Below are positions 16,433 to 25,521 of a stretch of DNA of 64,000 nt, piece after piece. The stretch is from Brevibacterium sp. RIT 803. GTDB taxonomy: Bacteria; Actinomycetota; Actinomycetes; Actinomycetales; Brevibacteriaceae. How positions within the stretch are numbered: the first letter of the stretch is position 1; each line of letters opens with the position of its first letter. Made by a program: the position numbers and the translations under genes. The DNA is taken from assembly GCF_016892625.1 (NCBI RefSeq), contig NZ_JAFEMW010000001.1, forward strand, positions 248,001-312,000, written 5' to 3'. The notes under the pieces were generated by a model. The model was not told the DNA's origin, ran no database searches, and was given only the letters and a program-made list of their open reading frames with translations.

Positions 16433-18697
16433 TCACTCGCCGGTCAGTGAGTTCCACAGGAACCGGTAGCTCAGGGCCCGGGTGAATGCCGCCTGTCTGT
16501 TGTCCGATGCCGCTGAGTGTCCCCCTTCCGTGTCTTCGAAGAACCACACATCCGAGATTCCGCGATCCTGCATCCGCGCGGCCATCTTCCGTGCCTGCAC
16601 CGGTCCGACACGATCATCAGAGGTTGCCGTCCAGAACAGAACGGGCGGATAGTCTGCGCCGTCTTCGAGCAGATGATAGGGCGAGAACTTCTGGATGAAC
16701 GCCCAGTCCTCGGCCACATCTGGGTCACCGTATTCGGCCTTCCACGAATAGCCAGCACTCAGTCTGGTGTAGCGGCGCATGTCCAGAAGAGGCACCCCGC
16801 ACGAGATCGCTCCGAAGAGCTCGGGGTGCTGCGTGAGCATGTTCCCCACCAGCAGCCCACCGTTCGATCCGCCGGCACAGGCCAGTTTCGACGGGCTCGT
16901 CACCCCACGTGTGATGAGGTCCCGGGCAACGGCAGCATAGTCCTCATAGGCTCGCATCCGGTTCTCCCGCATCGCCGAGGTGTGCCACCGTGGCCCGTAT
17001 TCTCCACCGCCGCGGATGTTGGCGAGAACATAGACCCCGCGACGTCCTGCGGGAATCGGTGCCTCGGCGGTCTCATCGGCCTGCCGATCGGCGGGATCCT
17101 GTCGGGTTGCAGTCGTCGTGCGACCCAACCATCCGATGCCCATGACTGGGGAGTAGACCGGGGTCCGGCTGACTTCGAAACCTCCGTAACCGTCCAGGAG
17201 GGTCGGGTTGCTCCCATCGAGCACCAGCGTGCTGTCGGCGATCTGGAAGTAGGGGATCTTCGTCCCGTCCTCGCTGGTGGCGAAGTGCTGTTCCACACTC
17301 AACCCGTCGCTGGGAAAGAGTGCTGGTGCCGACTTGATGACGACGGGCTCACTGTCACGTTTCGAAGATAGCAGGCTCCCATACGACAGGGTCGATGGAG
17401 TCAGAAACCCCGTACTCACCAGCCAATAGTCGTTGGCGCTCGCGTCATCATGCTTGTCGACGGCTACCAACCCGACCATGTGATTGGCGGGGACTCCTGG
17501 CAGGGAAGACGACGAGAAGTCGTCATTCGGGTCAAGAACTGTCAGTTGCGACTGCACATCGGTCAGCAGCTCGAGGATCAGGTAGTCCCGTGTCCACGTC
17601 CATGACTGCAGGGCCGTGTGCTCATCCGGGGTGAAGATGACGGTCGGTGCGATTGTTCCGGCCTTCACCTCGGCGATGTCAGCGACGGCCAGACCTCCGG
17701 CCGGGACCGAGAGTTCATCATGAATCCACTCTGATTGGGGACGGAAGAGGACGTGGTCCCTTTCGAGCCCGACTTCCACATCGGTCGGCACCTCGACGAC
17801 GGTCCAGTTGTTCTCCCATGCCGAGGCGACGGTTGAGACGGACCCCGACTCATCGGTGACTGCATCGAGGTCGATGAAGCTGAGCTGCGTATTGAAGAAG
17901 TCGATGGCATCGATGGCGAACGCCCTGTCAGTGACATCGGCCGCTGTCGATCCCACATCGCTGCCCACGAAGATAGCGACGTGCTCGCGGGGCACTTCGG
18001 CGACGATCGGGGCATCGGAGATGGCCTGTCCGCGTGTGAGGACACGTGCCTGACGCGGATAGGACGATGTGGTCAGTGAGTCTTCGCCGGTATCGGTGGC
18101 GACGATGATCGTGTCGTCGTCCAACCACGCGAAGCGAGTCTTCGCCGAGGGCAGGTCGAAGCCGCCGTCGACGAAGGTCTTGGTCACCAGGTCGAATTCG
18201 CGCACCCGGTGGGCGTCGCCACCGTCGGGAGACAGTGAGACGAGCGCTCGGGAATCGTCCGAACGACGCACCGACGCTCCGGCCCATACCCAGGCCGTCT
18301 CCTCAGTTGTCCCGAGTTCGTCGAGATCGATGAGGATCTCCCACTCGGGGGAATCCGAGACGAAGCTGTCCCATGTGGTTCGCCTCCACAGGCCTTTGGG
18401 ATTGTTGGAGTCACGCCAGAAGTTGAAGTAGTGCTCACCGCGTTTGGCCACCATCGGGATCTTGCCCTCGGAGTCCAAGGCTGTCCGAATCTCTCCAGCG
18501 ATGGAGTCAAACAGGTCGTCCTGGAACCGGGAGATGGTCTTCGCGTTCTGGTCCTTGACCCAGCCCATCTGTGCGTCACCGTGGATGTCTTCGAGCCACA
18601 GGTTCTCGTCGTGTGGCATCGGGGCAGTGTTCTGCGACTCCGTGGCCGTGGTGGAGGTTTCGGTCTTCTGATTGTCTGACGGAGCTTCTTTGCGCAT
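16433..18697 (-). CDS. Prolyl oligopeptidase (S9 family)
   Basis: 754 residues. Cleaves short peptides after proline. Nucleophile in ACAGGSNGGLLVGN near residue 610, Asp in TSDDRVGPVQARK near 700, His in EGGHSAASDN near 730. The beta-propeller N-terminal domain begins with PHDENLWLEDIHGDAQMGWV, the normal start of the catalytic POP family. About 30 N-terminal residues rich in Thr, Ser and Glu are extra and do not form a signal peptide, so it is probably cytoplasmic. Length is about 50 above typical POP. Confidence 0.88.
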   Translation of the reverse strand: MRKEAPSDNQKTETSTTATESQNTAPMPHDENLWLEDIHGDAQMGWVKDQNAKTISRFQDDLFDSIAGEIRTALDSEGKIPMVAKRGEHYFNFWRDSNNPKGLWRRTTWDSFVSDSPEWEILIDLDELGTTEETAWVWAGASVRRSDDSRALVSLSPDGGDAHRVREFDLVTKTFVDGGFDLPSAKTRFAWLDDDTIIVATDTGEDSLTTSSYPRQARVLTRGQAISDAPIVAEVPREHVAIFVGSDVGSTAADVTDRAFAIDAIDFFNTQLSFIDLDAVTDESGSVSTVASAWENNWTVVEVPTDVEVGLERDHVLFRPQSEWIHDELSVPAGGLAVADIAEVKAGTIAPTVIFTPDEHTALQSWTWTRDYLILELLTDVQSQLTVLDPNDDFSSSSLPGVPANHMVGLVAVDKHDDASANDYWLVSTGFLTPSTLSYGSLLSSKRDSEPVVIKSAPALFPSDGLSVEQHFATSEDGTKIPYFQIADSTLVLDGSNPTLLDGYGGFEVSRTPVYSPVMGIGWLGRTTTATRQDPADRQADETAEAPIPAGRRGVYVLANIRGGGEYGPRWHTSAMRENRMRAYEDYAAVARDLITRGVTSPSKLACAGGSNGGLLVGNMLTQHPELFGAISCGVPLLDMRRYTRLSAGYSWKAEYGDPDVAEDWAFIQKFSPYHLLEDGADYPPVLFWTATSDDRVGPVQARKMAARMQDRGISDVWFFEDTEGGHSAASDNRQAAFTRALSYRFLWNSLTGE

Positions 18698-18723
18698 GCC
18701 ACCATCCTAGTGAACGGTTCGGC

Positions 18724-19362
18724 TCAGGCTGCTGGTCTGAACATCACCAGCCCGGGTTGGCCGTTGGGTGCCTGCGGCCCATGACCGAGTGTGAAGAAGC
18801 CGAGACTCTCATAGAGTCGGCGGGCGGGGCTGTCGATGTCACTTGTCTGCAGCCAGCAGCTGTATCCGCTGATTCCGGCCAGCCATGTCTGCAGAGTGGC
18901 CCGTCCGAGACCAGAACTGCGCAGAAGAGGATCACGTGCCAAAAGGTTGAGCGCGAACGACCATTCGATTGTCTGAGCGGCGTGTCCAAGAGCCGAATGG
19001 AGCTCGTGGGCCCAGTCGTAATCCTGTTCCAGCCACGACCAGAAATGTCCGTAGGCAATCGATCTTAAGCGCCCGCCAGATCGCCCTGCCACGACGAGGA
19101 CCTGACCGTTTCGGACCGAGAGGTCGTAGAGATTACCGAACAGTGCCGCGTGCTTCGGATCTTCGCTCAAAGGAGGTTCGGCTGCCGCCGTTGCATAAAG
19201 TTCTTCGACCTCGTGGGGAGGAGGCAGCAGTCCCGGGACTCCAGCTGCGGAGCCGACGGGTTCCCAGCTTTGGCCCAGCCCGCCTGGCACGCCCCACACG
19301 AGTTCGACGTTGAGCTCTGCAGGTGAAGTTCCAGGAACTTCACGCTCGGCATATTCGTCCAT
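18724..19362 (-). CDS. GNAT family N-acetyltransferase
   Basis: 212 residues. The C-terminal half has the GNAT pattern: ALNLLARDPLLRSSGLGRAT (acetyl-CoA loop RSSGLGRA, about residue 150) and SPARRLYESLGFFTLGHGP (the typical YxxxGF end). The first 75 residues are family-poor and Pro/Glu-rich. Acceptor substrate is unknown. It starts 110 nt from the HNH gene stop; that spacer holds a 19-bp tandem duplication. Confidence 0.72.
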   Translation of the reverse strand: MDEYAEREVPGTSPAELNVELVWGVPGGLGQSWEPVGSAAGVPGLLPPPHEVEELYATAAAEPPLSEDPKHAALFGNLYDLSVRNGQVLVVAGRSGGRLRSIAYGHFWSWLEQDYDWAHELHSALGHAAQTIEWSFALNLLARDPLLRSSGLGRATLQTWLAGISGYSCWLQTSDIDSPARRLYESLGFFTLGHGPQAPNGQPGLVMFRPAA

Positions 19363-19430
19363 GCTCCCAGCCTAGCCACGTCGGCAGTCGCGCAGTTGAA
19401 CTCAGAGGGAATTCTCGCTGCGCGGCCAAG

Positions 19431-19468
19431 GACATGATGCTCTGCTGATGACATGGTGCTGTGCCAGG
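19431..19468. repeat. Two 19-bp copies between HNH and GNAT genes
   Basis: gacatgatgctctgctgat (19431) and gacatggtgctgtgccagg (19450) are adjacent and agree at about 14 of 19 positions. Confidence 0.4.
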
Positions 19469-19472
19469 TGGA

Positions 19473-20951
19473 TCAGAGTGCAGAGACGAATTCGGCCAGT
19501 TGTCCGACAAGGCACATTTCCACCTCGCTCGGCGGCTCTTCACGACTGTGCCACATATCTACCTTGAGGGATTCGAATCTTCCCTCAAGCCTCGGCGCTT
19601 CGACCTTTCGATATGGAGGAATCCTCACCGTGAAGGTGTTGGGTGTGCTGACTTCATCAATCGTCTGGTCGTTGGCGAGGTTGGAGCGAGGTAACTCACT
19701 GGAATTCGTCGTCGGGGTCCCAAGCGGCCTGGTGCCGATCTGATATCTGTGTCCTGTGGGAGTTCGTACGACCAGCTCTTCTGCTGTGGCCTCGTGTCGC
19801 CAACCTGGCAGCTCCTTGAGGAAGTTGCAGGCAGCGCATAGTCCCGATGCGTTGTCCCAGACGGTCTCACCACCAGCGGCGAATGCCTGCGAGTGGTCCG
19901 CGTGTTTGATCTGGGCATCGCACCACGGTGATCGGCAGACGTCATCGCGGATCACCACCATGCGTCGAAGCAGTCCGGAGAATTCACGTCGCTTCGAGTC
20001 CATTCGGACCAGCTGTCCGTCGGACGGACGCGTGTACAACCTGCGAATGAAGACTGCGGCTTCGTTCCGGGCGATGAAGTCGCGTGCCGTCTTTGCCGGA
20101 ATCGGGCCGAAGCCGGGAAACCATGCCGGAGTCTCACCTGGGTCGAAGAGGCTGTTTTCATTCATCACCACGTGGACTTCGGTAGGGATAGCCTCAGCAC
20201 TGTCTTGGCCCGTGGTTCTCTCGACCAAGAGATCGGCCATAACCTGTCCTTGAGTTCGCCCTTCGGATTGTCCTGTCCCGACGATGGACTGTGCCGATTT
20301 CGACAGGTTGGCATACGCTGCCACAGCCTGCGACAGGGGCAGGAGCGCTGTCAGATAGGCCATATTTCCTGGTGCAGGACGCACGGTGACGGCACGTTCT
20401 TCCACACATCTGTCGAGGTGTTCGACGGCTGCTTTCTGGTCGAGTTGCTGAGCCAGAGCGCGAACTTCGTTGCCGAGGCGACCGACGCCCACCTCGGCGA
20501 GGCGGTCGGCCATCCGGTCATCGACCTGGTGACGCTTGTCTCTGGGAAGCCAATCGGTCTCCTTCGCTACAACTCGCGCCTTCTCCTCTGAAATGTCTCC
20601 GCTCTTCAATGAGGCATAGGTCTTCGGCAGATCCAGCAGCAGGGACCGGGCGAAGCCGAGCAGGTTGCTGCCTCTGGCCCGCGACACCTTCCGAGCCAAT
20701 CCGATCTCGGCACCGAGGCCCTTGCCCTGCCTGCGGCTCGACATACCTTCTTCGGCTTCACGATTCCGACGGTGCATGTCGAATGTCAGCGTCTCTCTGG
20801 CCTGAGCTGCCGCACTCGCTGAGGTCAGTTCTTCCAGCGCAGTGATTCTGTCGATCGCTTCGTCCTCCGTCTGCGCCGGAGGCAGATCGGACAGCACTTC
20901 GTGCCACCGATGAATTTCAGTGATCACGTCTGAAACCGACTCCGCTTCCAT
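19473..20951 (-). CDS. DUF222 / HNH endonuclease domain protein (13E12-like)
   Basis: 492 residues from ATG 20951; a GTG at 20981 would add ten residues and neither has a clear ribosome site. The N-terminal DUF222 region (WHEVLSDLPPAQ to RAPGNMAYLTALLP) is followed by a C-terminal HNH nuclease motif: CRSPWCDAQIKHADHSQAFA, then GETVWDNASGLCAACNFLK, with the metal His in KHADH and paired cysteines. This is the actinobacterial 13E12-repeat family, present in many copies per genome and with unknown biological role, often in variable regions. Codon use looks less GC-rich than the neighbours by eye. Confidence 0.85.
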   Translation of the reverse strand: MEAESVSDVITEIHRWHEVLSDLPPAQTEDEAIDRITALEELTSASAAAQARETLTFDMHRRNREAEEGMSSRRQGKGLGAEIGLARKVSRARGSNLLGFARSLLLDLPKTYASLKSGDISEEKARVVAKETDWLPRDKRHQVDDRMADRLAEVGVGRLGNEVRALAQQLDQKAAVEHLDRCVEERAVTVRPAPGNMAYLTALLPLSQAVAAYANLSKSAQSIVGTGQSEGRTQGQVMADLLVERTTGQDSAEAIPTEVHVVMNENSLFDPGETPAWFPGFGPIPAKTARDFIARNEAAVFIRRLYTRPSDGQLVRMDSKRREFSGLLRRMVVIRDDVCRSPWCDAQIKHADHSQAFAAGGETVWDNASGLCAACNFLKELPGWRHEATAEELVVRTPTGHRYQIGTRPLGTPTTNSSELPRSNLANDQTIDEVSTPNTFTVRIPPYRKVEAPRLEGRFESLKVDMWHSREEPPSEVEMCLVGQLAEFVSAL

Positions 20952-21036
20952 ATCAAATACAGTAGCGGTCGGTCCTGACACGAGATTCTCGATCAGTGTC
21001 AGCCCAGGTCAGAGGTGAAGCCAAGCGACTGGAGCC

Positions 21037-22527
21037 TCAACCGAGCGCTTCGCCCGTGGTCTCGCGCGCAAGCAGTCCCATCAGCACCACCGCCACGATC
21101 ACGAGCAGTCCCGTGAGGATGAAGGTCACTGTCAGTCCGAGGACTGGCCACATGAATGCACCGAAGACCAGCGGAGCGATACCGGTTGCAATGCGTGAGG
21201 CCGCAGATGCCCAGCCGAAGCCTGAACCTCGCAGACGCGTCGGGTACAACTCCGACACATAGGTGTAGAGAGTGGGAATCGCGATCTGCACGACGAACCC
21301 GAACCCGATGATGCTGGCCTTGGCAGCGAAGGTCAGCTCTGAACCCGAGGCCTCGATGGACACTGCCGCGCCGACCAGAAGGAGGGCGGAGACGATCGAG
21401 GTCACTCCGAGCACCCATTTTCGACCCACGCGTTCGACGATCAGAGCCGAGACGATGACGCCGAGGATGCCCACCGCGGTCATCGACCCGGTGACCATGA
21501 ATGCTGCCTGATCGCCCAAGCCCTGCTTCTTCAGGATGCCCGGCAGCCACGTCAGTGCCGCGTAGTAGACAAGGAGAACGGACACGAACAGCGACCAGGA
21601 GACGAGAGTCGTCTTCGCCGAGTACTGCCAGAGCTGGACCAGCTGGCCGCTGGCTGCACGAAGCTGCTTGTTGACGGACGTCACCGTTCCAGCCGAGTCC
21701 GATGGCTTCACCGGCACCTGGGCCGCGCCGGTGACGTCGCCCGTACCGGCGGTCCGGGCTGCAGTCGTTCCGGTGGCACCTGAAGTGTCGGTCGCGCCCA
21801 CGGTGGGGACATCGTGGGTCCACGTCGTCACCTCGGCGCCGGTGCGCTCGACGAGTCGGGAGATGATGGCGTCAGCCTCGGCGTACCGCCCGACGGAAGC
21901 AAGGTAGAGGGGCGATTCAGGAATTCCGAAGCGTACGGCCACCGTCAGCAGCGCGGGCACGATCATGACGAGCATGATGAGGCGCCAATCCCCCACGTCC
22001 AGCAGCATTGCAGAGACGAAGGCGCACAGCGAGGCGCCGATCGGCCACCAACCGTCCATTGCCGTCAGGACCCGACCACGGTGCTTCTTGGGGGTGAATT
22101 CCCCGACGAGGGCATAGTCGACGGGGATGCATCCGCCGAGCCCGAACCCAGCGAGGAATCGGAAGAGGATGAACCAGCTGAACGCTGGAGAGAAGGCGCC
22201 AGCGACGGTGAAGATCGAAAACACGAGGAGTGTGAGCGTGAAGGCCTTCTTGCGACCGATCACGTCAGCAATGCCACCCCAGATGAAGGCGCCCAACGCC
22301 ATGCCGATGAGATTGGCCGTAGCGATCCAGGCGGCCTGGCCTACGCTCAGGCTCCAGTAGTCGCTGAGCAGTGGGATGAGGAACCCGTTGAGGGCCACGT
22401 CCCAAGCATCGAACATGAACCCGAGGCCGCCGATGATGAAGATGGCACCTTGGGTTCGCCACCGCCACGGAAGGTTGGCGACGACTTCGGAAGCGGTCGG
22501 CGTGGACGCCGAGGTTGCAGTAGACAC
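21037..22527 (-). CDS. MFS transporter, metabolite:H+ symporter type
   Basis: 496 residues, GTG 22527 with AGAGG upstream. Twelve predicted membrane helices. Signature DVIGRKKAF after TM2 (MFS loop 2-3), FRLAG-like FRFLAGFGLGGCIPVDYALV in TM4, and PKKHRGRV and PESPLYL on the cytoplasmic side, which is the AAHS/sugar-porter pattern. A 70-residue Thr/Gly/Ala-rich insert sits in the central loop (about residues 225-300) and is unusual. The substrate could be an aromatic or carboxylic acid; nothing nearby decides it. Confidence 0.85.
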   Translation of the reverse strand: MSTATSASTPTASEVVANLPWRWRTQGAIFIIGGLGFMFDAWDVALNGFLIPLLSDYWSLSVGQAAWIATANLIGMALGAFIWGGIADVIGRKKAFTLTLLVFSIFTVAGAFSPAFSWFILFRFLAGFGLGGCIPVDYALVGEFTPKKHRGRVLTAMDGWWPIGASLCAFVSAMLLDVGDWRLIMLVMIVPALLTVAVRFGIPESPLYLASVGRYAEADAIISRLVERTGAEVTTWTHDVPTVGATDTSGATGTTAARTAGTGDVTGAAQVPVKPSDSAGTVTSVNKQLRAASGQLVQLWQYSAKTTLVSWSLFVSVLLVYYAALTWLPGILKKQGLGDQAAFMVTGSMTAVGILGVIVSALIVERVGRKWVLGVTSIVSALLLVGAAVSIEASGSELTFAAKASIIGFGFVVQIAIPTLYTYVSELYPTRLRGSGFGWASAASRIATGIAPLVFGAFMWPVLGLTVTFILTGLLVIVAVVLMGLLARETTGEALG

Positions 22528-22725
22528 GAGGCCACAATACCTCTTTAACGCATTTGTGAGTAAAATTCTCCAAATCTTGTCTGCCTGCTTCGATGCAGCA
22601 ATGGAAGACGGAGACTCAGCACCCGAGTCCCGCCTTCGTCGGCGATCGTCGATGCACTTGCAACGGGAATCCCACCCAGGCGGGTTCGACTCAGCGCCAG
22701 TGCATGCGGAATCTTCTTCGCCGGC

Positions 22726-22854
22726 ATGGCCCAGTGGCTGGGAATCACGCTGCTGCTCCCACCTGAGCCAGGTTCGCTTCTCTCGATCATCCCGATCTCA
22801 ATCGGCCTTGGCACTGCGGTGACAATCGTCTTCACTGATGTGCACCGTCGTTGA
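22726..22854 (+). CDS. Possible small hydrophobic peptide or remnant
   Basis: In the 520-nt spacer 22528-23050, one plus-strand frame reads MAQWLGITLLLPPEPGSLLS, then IIPISIGLGTAVTIVF and ends TDVHRR, with two hydrophobic stretches. The frame stays open and protein-like further upstream (VDALATGIPPRRVRLSASA) back to 22564 but has no ATG/GTG/TTG there, so it may be the 3' end of a lost membrane-protein gene. It is followed by the same kind of 3' repeat seen behind real genes. No family recognised. Confidence 0.25.
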   Translation: MAQWLGITLLLPPEPGSLLSIIPISIGLGTAVTIVFTDVHRR

Positions 22855-22880
22855 TGCAGCTCGTCGCTGATACACCACAA

Positions 22881-22940
22881 GGGCCGGGCGCAGCTCAAGA
22901 AGGTCAGGCGCAGCTCAAGAGGGTCAGGTGCAGCGATCGG
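22881..22940. repeat. Three 20-bp tandem copies in the MFS-ilvE spacer
   Basis: cagctcaaga at 22891 and 22911 and cagcgatcgg at 22931 share an exact 20-bp period with the preceding ggtcaggcg. Nothing else is visible in 22855-22996. Confidence 0.55.
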
Positions 22941-22996
22941 AATCGCAGCACCCAACCCTCTCAACGCGGGGCAACGTGAGCCACCATGTCTGAGCA

Positions 22997-23058
22997 GCCC
23001 TCAGGCCCAAAGCCCTCTGCCCTCAAGCCTTCAGGCCTCAAACCCAGCCTTCAGGCCA
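22997..23058. repeat. Repeats of the ilvE stop-codon region
   Basis: On the minus strand GGCCTGAAGGCT contains the ilvE stop (23053-23051). The same motif recurs at 23031 (exact, 20 bp away) and at 23001 (one change, 30 bp further), each keeping the TGA, with partial copies between. Confidence 0.6.
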
Positions 23059-24142
23059 GACGAACCATCCAGTTGTTCGTGTCCTCGGCGCGGCCATACT
23101 GGATGTCGAGCAGAGTCTTACGGAATTCCATGGTCTTCTCACCAGGCTCTTCACCGTGGTCGATCGTGAATTCGCTGCCGATGACACGGCCGATAGGAGT
23201 CACGACTGCGGCGGTGCCACAGGCGAAGGCTTCGACGATGTCGCCATTGGCAGCTCCCTCACGCCATTCATCGACGGAGATCTTGCGCTCTTCCGGCTTC
23301 AGACCCAGCTGCGGGGCGAGGTCGAGCAGGGACCGGCGAGTGACACCGTCGAGGATGGAATCACCGAGCTCCGGAGTGAGCAGGCGGCCATCCTTGGTCA
23401 CGAGCATGAGGTTCATTCCGCCGAGCTCATCGACGTATTTGTTCTCTGCTGCATCGGTGAACAGCACCTGCTGGCAGCCCTGGGCTGCAGCTTCGTTCTG
23501 CGCTGCCAGCGAGCCCGCGTAGTTGCCGCCGCACTTGGCGAATCCGGTGCCGCCGGCGCCGGCGCGGTTGAAGTTCTGCGACAGCCAGATCGAGACGGGC
23601 TTGATGCCACCGGAGAAGTAGGGTCCGGCGGGGCTGGCGATGACGTAGTAGTCGACCTCATGGCTGGAGCGCACGCCCAGGAACCGCTCGGTGGCGATCA
23701 TGAAGGGGCGCAGGTACAGGCTCGACTCGTCGGCCTCGGATTCAGGGGTGGGAACCCACTGCTGATCGAGTGAGACCAGTGCCTTGATCGATTCGATGAA
23801 GTCGGATTCCGAGATCTGCGGCAGCGCAAGACGTTCGGCGGACTTGTTGATGCGCGCAGCGTTGCGCTCGGGACGGAATGTCCAGACGGAGCCGTCTGCG
23901 TGGCGGTAGACCTTCATACCTTCGAAGATCTCCTGCGCGTAATGGAACACTGCAGCTGCAGGATCGAGCACCAGCGGGCCGTACGGCTTCACCTCGTGAG
24001 CGTGCCAACCATCGTCAAGGGTGTACCTGACATGGGCCATGTGGTCGGTGAAGTAGAGCCCGAATCCGGGGTCCTTCTTGATGTTCTCTCGCACCAGCTC
24101 GGGTTGCGGCTGGACATTCTTGAGAACGGCAAACTTGGTCAT
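23051..24142 (-). CDS. ilvE: Branched-chain amino acid aminotransferase
   Basis: 363 residues from ATG 24142 (AAAAGAG upstream). Fold-type IV PLP enzyme making Val, Leu and Ile from the keto acids, with glutamate as donor. Class IIb markers: FTDHMAHVRY, HYAQEIFEGMKVYRHADGS, RNAARINKSAERL, the PLP Lys in FAKCGGNYAGSL near residue 200, and TRRSLLDLA with ACGTAAVVTPIG near the end. Cytoplasmic. Same strand as leuB, separated by a strong hairpin, so probably its own unit. Confidence 0.93.
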   Translation of the reverse strand: MTKFAVLKNVQPQPELVRENIKKDPGFGLYFTDHMAHVRYTLDDGWHAHEVKPYGPLVLDPAAAVFHYAQEIFEGMKVYRHADGSVWTFRPERNAARINKSAERLALPQISESDFIESIKALVSLDQQWVPTPESEADESSLYLRPFMIATERFLGVRSSHEVDYYVIASPAGPYFSGGIKPVSIWLSQNFNRAGAGGTGFAKCGGNYAGSLAAQNEAAAQGCQQVLFTDAAENKYVDELGGMNLMLVTKDGRLLTPELGDSILDGVTRRSLLDLAPQLGLKPEERKISVDEWREGAANGDIVEAFACGTAAVVTPIGRVIGSEFTIDHGEEPGEKTMEFRKTLLDIQYGRAEDTNNWMVRLA

Positions 24143-24187
24143 AAGAACTCTTTTCTCATTTGTGATGAGTGACACTGTCAGGGTAGT

Positions 24188-24222
24188 CCATCACCCCGGT
24201 GCGCGTCGCACCGGGGTGATGG
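24188..24222 (-). terminator. 16-bp perfect hairpin between leuB and ilvE
   Basis: ccatcaccccggtgcg (24188-24203) is exactly complementary to 24207-24222 around a 3-nt loop. It lies after leuB and before ilvE. No T-run follows on the minus strand, as with several other hairpins here. Confidence 0.65.
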
Positions 24223-24293
24223 CTCACGAATCGTCCAGTCGGCCCTCGCCGCGCCGAGGTGGTCGTGCCCGACCTCGGCCCCTGCAGGCCGCG

Positions 24294-25331
24294 TCAGCTC
24301 AGGCGGGCAGCGATCGCGTCGCCCACCTCGGCAGTGGAGCGCTTGGTTCCGTCGCGGTCGGCCAGATCGGCTTCGACAGCGGCCTCGATCGACTTCGCCA
24401 CGACATCGAGCCCCAGGTGCGAGGCCATGAGCGCACCGGAGAGGATCGAGGCGGTCGGATCGGCGATCTGCTCTCCGGCGATGTCCGGTGCCGATCCGTG
24501 GATAGGCTCGAACAGGCTCGGTCCCGTGCCTTCGACGTTGAGGTTGCCCGAGGCGGCCAGGCCGATGCCGCCGGTGACTGCCGCGGCGAGGTCGGTGAGG
24601 ATGTCACCGAAGAGGTTGTCGGTGACGATCACGTCATAGCGGCCGGGGTCGGTGACCATGTAGATCGTGCACGCGTCCGTGTGCTCGTAGTTGAATGTCA
24701 CTTCTGGGTATTCCGCGCCGACCTTCTCGACGACGCGACGCCAGAGGTGACCCGCGTGGACCATGACGTTGTGCTTGTGGACGTAGGTGAGCTTCTTGTT
24801 CCTGGCCTGCGCACGTTCGAACGCATCGCGGACCGCCCGCTCCACGCCGTACCAGGTGTTGATCGAGACCTCGGTCGCGACCTCGTAGGGAGTATCGGTG
24901 CGCACCGAGCCGCCCATTCCGGTGTAGGAGCCTTCGGTGCCTTCGCGGACGACGACGAAGTCGATCTCGCCGGGGTCGGCCAACGGGCTGGTGACTCCGG
25001 CGAAGAGCTTCGAGGGACGCAGGTTGACTGCGTGGCTCAGGCCGAAGCGCATTTTGAGGATCACACCTCGCTCGAGCACACCCGACGGCACGCTCGGGTC
25101 ACCGCAGGCGCCGAAGAAGATGGCATCGTGGGACCGCAGCGATTCCAACTCGTCGTCCGTGAGCGTCTCGCCGGTCTCGTGCCAGCGCTTGGCACCGACG
25201 TCATAGTCCGTGAGATCGAGTTCCACGGGTTCGCCGGACACCTCGATGGCGCGCTTGAGGACCTTGAGACCTTCGGGGACGACCTCGTTGCCGATACCGT
25301 CGCCGGGCATGACTGCAATTGAGAACTTCAT
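24294..25331 (-). CDS. leuB: 3-isopropylmalate dehydrogenase
   Basis: 345 residues. Third leucine-specific step: NAD-dependent oxidative decarboxylation of 3-isopropylmalate. Markers: [18 protein letters not shown] at the N-terminus, [14 protein letters not shown] near 135, [14 protein letters not shown] (active-site Lys) near 190, [20 protein letters not shown] (metal Asp) near 230, and [13 protein letters not shown] near 270 (NAD site). Actinobacterial LeuB length. Start ATG 25331. Divergent from the CitE-like gene; 25332-25521 holds their promoters, but I cannot fix the boxes. Confidence 0.93.
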   Translation of the reverse strand: MKFSIAVMPGDGIGNEVVPEGLKVLKRAIEVSGEPVELDLTDYDVGAKRWHETGETLTDDELESLRSHDAIFFGACGDPSVPSGVLERGVILKMRFGLSHAVNLRPSKLFAGVTSPLADPGEIDFVVVREGTEGSYTGMGGSVRTDTPYEVATEVSINTWYGVERAVRDAFERAQARNKKLTYVHKHNVMVHAGHLWRRVVEKVGAEYPEVTFNYEHTDACTIYMVTDPGRYDVIVTDNLFGDILTDLAAAVTGGIGLAASGNLNVEGTGPSLFEPIHGSAPDIAGEQIADPTASILSGALMASHLGLDVVAKSIEAAVEADLADRDGTKRSTAEVGDAIAARLS

Positions 25332-25521
25332 GGTCTCAGACTAGAACTCATCTCAGCATGCAACTTGATCGTCCTACTATTCGGACACATGTCGACTGCC
25401 GGGTTCAGCGAATCCCGTCATCGACAATTTCATGTCTCAAACTTCGTTCCCGACTACAATTTCGCGGCCAGAGCGTCGAAGATGGGAGAAACACCTCGAA
25501 GCCCCCAGAGAAAGTCGATCA

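Noticed and set aside
22986-23522. Plus-strand gene with PSGPKPSALKPSGLKPS repeats
   Set aside because: It is the translation of the ilvE 3' repeats followed by antisense ilvE; no ribosome site or family.
24078-25322. 414-residue plus-strand frame over leuB
   Set aside because: Antisense shadow of leuB, which has all its catalytic motifs in frame.
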